Below are positions 61,527 to 64,000 of a stretch of DNA of 64,000 nucleotides, in pieces. Each line of letters starts with the position of its first letter. Position 1 is the first letter of the stretch. The translations under genes and the position numbers were made by a program. A model generated the notes under the pieces. That model was given only the letters and a program-made list of their open reading frames with translations. It was not told where the DNA came from and searched no databases. Origin of the DNA: Bhargavaea ullalensis (GTDB taxonomy: Bacteria; Bacillota; Bacilli; Bacillales_A; Planococcaceae); assembly GCF_040545425.1 (NCBI RefSeq), contig NZ_JBEPLW010000011.1, one strand, 5' to 3'.

Positions 61527-62558
61527 ATGGAAACGGAGAAAGCGGTGCTGACGGGGAGAGGGGACGAGGAGCACTTTGAGCGGGCTGTCCGCCTGCTTCT
61601 TGAAGGGGAGCTCGTCGCCTTTCCGACGGAGACGGTTTACGGGCTTGGGGCCCTCGCCACGTCAGAAGAGGCGGTCCGGAAAATCTATAAGGCAAAGGGA
61701 CGTCCGTCCGACAATCCGCTGATCGCGCATGTCGGGACAGCGGAGGAAGTAATGAAGTATGCGGCGGATGTGCCGAACTCTGCGAAAGTGTTGATGGATG
61801 CATTTTGGCCGGGTCCGCTCACGCTCATCCTGAAGGCGGCGCCCGGTGTGTTCGCCCCGTCGGTCACGGCCGGACTGGACACCGTCGGGCTCCGCATGCC
61901 GGATCACCCGGTCGCGCTCCGTCTGCTGCGCCAACTCGGCCGGCCGGTCGCCGCACCGAGCGCAAACACGAGCGGCAAGCCGAGCCCGACATCCGCCTAC
62001 CATGTGGCGGCTGACCTGGCCGGCAAAATTTCTTACATACTGGACGGCGGCCGCACCGGCATCGGCATCGAGTCGACCGTCCTGGATCTCACCTCGGAGG
62101 TACCGGCCATTCTCCGGCCGGGCGCGGTGACGGCCGGCATGCTCGAGCCGCTCATCGGCCCGGTCAACGGATCCGCCGAAGCGGCGGAAGCAGGAGTTGC
62201 GGCACCCCGGGCCCCGGGAATGAAATACACCCATTATTCGCCGGAAGCACCGGTCTTCATAATCCGGCCGGATGTAGGGGAGATCCGTGAGGCGGTCGAC
62301 GGGCTGCACCGGGAAGGGCGCCGTGTCGCACTCGTCGCGCCTGCCGGTTTCAAAGAAGCCGGCGCCGACTGGTTCTTCCCGGCCGGCAAGGCGGGGGACC
62401 CCGAATCCGTCTCCGCCGACTTGTACGCCGCACTCCGCGAATGTGACACAACCGACGCCGACCTGATCCTAGCGGCCGCCGTCGAAGACCACGGCATCGG
62501 CCGCGCCGTCATGAATCGGCTGAACAAATCCGCCGGCGGAAAATGGTTCGGAAAGTGA
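61527..62558 (+). CDS. ywlC: Threonylcarbamoyl-AMP synthase (Sua5/YwlC)
   Basis: Makes threonylcarbamoyl-AMP for the t6A modification of ANN-decoding tRNAs. YrdC domain in the first 210 residues: AFPTETVYGLGALA, KAKGRPSDNPL, PSANTSGKPSPTS; a Sua5 C-terminal domain begins with PGMKYTHYSPEAP. 343 aa. I chose ATG 61527 after AAAGGAAGAG; ATG 61491 in the same frame overlaps its own ribosome site. Confidence 0.94.
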   Translation: METEKAVLTGRGDEEHFERAVRLLLEGELVAFPTETVYGLGALATSEEAVRKIYKAKGRPSDNPLIAHVGTAEEVMKYAADVPNSAKVLMDAFWPGPLTLILKAAPGVFAPSVTAGLDTVGLRMPDHPVALRLLRQLGRPVAAPSANTSGKPSPTSAYHVAADLAGKISYILDGGRTGIGIESTVLDLTSEVPAILRPGAVTAGMLEPLIGPVNGSAEAAEAGVAAPRAPGMKYTHYSPEAPVFIIRPDVGEIREAVDGLHREGRRVALVAPAGFKEAGADWFFPAGKAGDPESVSADLYAALRECDTTDADLILAAAVEDHGIGRAVMNRLNKSAGGKWFGK

Positions 62559-62568
62559 AGAGAAGCAT

Positions 62569-62602
62569 GAACAACCGTCTCGAGGGAGGCGGTTGTTTTT
62601 TA
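62569..62602 (+). terminator. Rho-independent terminator after ywlC
   Basis: AACAACCG/CGGTTGTT stem followed by TTTTT. Confidence 0.83.
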
Positions 62603-62613
62603 GTTCTTCAGAG

Positions 62614-63222
62614 GTGAGTCGTACGGATTGAGGGTTGAACCGTACGGATCGGGCGTTGAGTCGTACGGATCGGTTGTTCCAGGCGTGAGCCGTACGGATG
62701 CGGCTTCGAGTCGTACGGATTGAGGGTTGAACCGTACGGATCGGGCGTTGAGTCGTACAGGTTGATTCTTCCAGAGGTGAGTCGTACGGATGCGGCCTCG
62801 AGTCGTACGGATTGAGGGTTGAACCGTACGGATCAGACGTTGAGTCGTACGGATTGGTTGTTCCAGGCGTGAGCCGTACGGATGCGCCCCCGAGTCATAC
62901 GGATTGAGGGTTGGACCGTACGGATCGGGGGCTGAGTCGTACAGGTTGATTCTTCCAGAGGTGAGTCGTACGGATGCGGGCCCGAGTCGTACGGATTGAG
63001 GGTTGAACCGTACGGATCGGGGACTGAGTCGTACAGGTTGATTCTTCCAGAGGTGAGTCGTACGGATGCGGCCTCGAGTCGTACGGATCGAGGGTTGAAC
63101 CGTACGGATCGGGGGCTGAGTCGTACAGGTTGATTCTTCCAGAGGTGAGCCGTACGGATGCGGCCTCGAGTCGTACGGATTGAGGGGTGAACCGTACGGA
63201 TCGGGCGTTGAGTCGTACAGGT
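62614..63222 (+). repeat. GAGTCGTACGGATC array with exact 92-bp higher-order repeat
   Basis: About 29 units. The central TAC falls at 62622, 62643, 62664, then 62693, 62714, 62735, 62756, then 62785 and so on to 63216: spacing is strictly 21, 21, 21, 29, so blocks of 92 bp repeat without slip about seven times. The 29-nt unit alternates early between GGTTGTTCCAGGCGT and GATTCTTCCAGAGGT endings, then becomes uniform, suggesting recent block duplication. The rest of the gap (63223-63417) is AT-rich with no gene. Confidence 0.95.
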
Positions 63223-63417
63223 TTTTGCTACTTACTGAGGCAAAATGAAAAAGGCGAAAGTTTTATTTTGGGGCGCTTTTGGGCTCTAAAATCAAATTTT
63301 GGGGCAAGATTCACCATCAAAATCAAATTTCGACCCATCAACAGTAACGGGAGGAGGCTTCCCGAGATTTCCTGCCCATGCTATGGTTTGGGAAAGGGGG
63401 TCAGGACAATCGAATCG

Positions 63418-64000
63418 ATGTCGAGGTTGAATGCCCATGCGCTGGAACGATTGTTATTGCGGGCAGGACAGGCAAACCACTTTAAATCGGAAGATATTGA
63501 AAAACGTCTTTACGCAATAAAAGCCGGCTTAGCGGGAGAACAGAAAGCACTTGAATACATGAAGAAACTTGAATTTCCATTTCCGTTCAGAGTGTTGTGG
63601 GACATTCGGCTCCAAGTTTCACCTGGCCAGTTTGTTCAAATTGACCTTCTTGTGATTACACCGACACGAATGATCATCTACGAAGTCAAAAATATTGCAG
63701 GCCGCCTCCGGTTTGAAGAGAGCCCATCCCGTTTGGACAAAGTGGACTTGAATCGGATGATAACGGACAGTTACGAATGTCCGGTATTGCAACTTGAAGA
63801 TGAAATGGCAGACTTGCGGTACTGGCTGAGTTGCCGGAATATCCCTTGTTTTGTTGAAGGAGCAGTTGTGATGACTGCCAACATCGTGGTGGACAAGCCG
63901 AGCCGGAATGGCCGTGTGTTCAGACTGCGCGAAATTCGTCGCCACTTGCAAGAGGAGCGTCGTGGCATGGCAGGCCGGGATGAGAAAGAACTGGATGATC
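63418..64000 (+). CDS. NERD domain protein, N-terminal part
   Basis: Open frame from ATG 63418 to the window end, 194 codons visible. AGLAGEQKALEYMKKL, FVQIDLLVITPTRMII and YEVKNIAGRLRF match the NERD (nuclease-related) domain, with Asp, Glu and Lys positioned as in PD-(D/E)xK-like nucleases. GC content and codon choice (many TTG, CTT, ATT, AAA codons) are clearly lower-GC than the rest of the window, suggesting later acquisition. AGGA lies 11 bases before the ATG, a weak site. Function unknown; NERD genes occur in many bacteria. Confidence 0.82.
   Translation, partial: MSRLNAHALERLLLRAGQANHFKSEDIEKRLYAIKAGLAGEQKALEYMKKLEFPFPFRVLWDIRLQVSPGQFVQIDLLVITPTRMIIYEVKNIAGRLRFEESPSRLDKVDLNRMITDSYECPVLQLEDEMADLRYWLSCRNIPCFVEGAVVMTANIVVDKPSRNGRVFRLREIRRHLQEERRGMAGRDEKELDD

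Noticed and set aside
62614..63222. CRISPR array
   Set aside because: Units are 21 or 29 nt with a core of about 14 nt and repeated, not unique, spacers; no cas genes are present and blocks repeat as wholes.

Overview
The window is a Gram-positive, spore-forming Bacillales chromosome segment of high GC. Gene order follows the Bacillus subtilis ywd-ywf-ywg-ywh-ywi-ywj-ywl arc (ung, ywdI, ywdK, gerQ, hemQ, lipL, rsfA, ywfO, ywgA, ywhD, pbpG, speE, speB, ywiB, argS, fadF, rpoE, pyrG, ywjG, spo0F, fbaA, tal, murA, glpX, rho, rpmE, tdk, prfA, prmC, spoIIR, ywlC). The sporulation genes gerQ, rsfA, spo0F and spoIIR, the bacillithiol gene bshB2 and the high GC suggest a Planococcaceae-like organism such as Bhargavaea; the genus is an inference.

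Layout. 1-3.9 kb: threonine-to-glycine genes (kbl end, tdh), small hypotheticals and a double GNAT protein. 3.9-7.5 kb, minus strand: YjiH transporter-like protein, bshB2-yojF and pdxK. 7.7-11.4 kb: DUF4230 protein, ung-ywdI-ywdK, gerQ and a putative zinc peptidase. 11.5-17 kb: hemQ, lipL, rsfA, ywfO, ywgA, ywhD. 17.7-25.3 kb: a class A PBP, speE-speB, a diguanylate cyclase, ywiB-argS. 25.5-36.2 kb: a cobalamin riboswitch and a 13-gene corrinoid salvage operon (btuF, btuC, btuD-cbiZ fusion, cbiB, cobD, cobU, a cobQ lacking its glutaminase domain, cobS, cobC, a second cobU-like gene, an adenosyltransferase, cblT, cblS). 36.7-47.6 kb: a fatty-acid oxidation operon (fadF, thiolase, hydroxyacyl-CoA dehydrogenase, two acyl-CoA dehydrogenases, TetR regulator, icmF) with a FadR-like operator inside its promoter. 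48.3-62.6 kb: the conserved rpoE-to-ywlC block, with a CTP-sensing attenuator before pyrG, a probable sigma-H promoter before spo0F and a structured rpmE leader. 63.4-64 kb: the start of a lower-GC NERD-domain gene.

How genes connect. IcmF needs adenosylcobalamin, and the salvage operon just upstream imports corrinoid, trims it to cobyric acid (CbiZ), rebuilds the nucleotide loop (CbiB, CobD, CobU, CobS, plus alpha-ribazole salvage by CblT/CblS) and adenosylates cobalt.

The most unusual signal is not a gene. Ten gene gaps, about 2.5 kb in all, carry short-unit tandem arrays. Eight loci keep a unit spacing of 21 nt or are built mainly from 21-nt units, one is 20 nt, and one mixes 21 and 18 nt. 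The core word differs between loci. Arrays built on GAGTCGTACGGATC occur at four loci, always in the same orientation, and two of them form higher-order repeats of exactly 92 bp (21+21+21+29) and 103 bp (21+21+21+40). They are not CRISPR and not coding. I do not recognise them as a described element.
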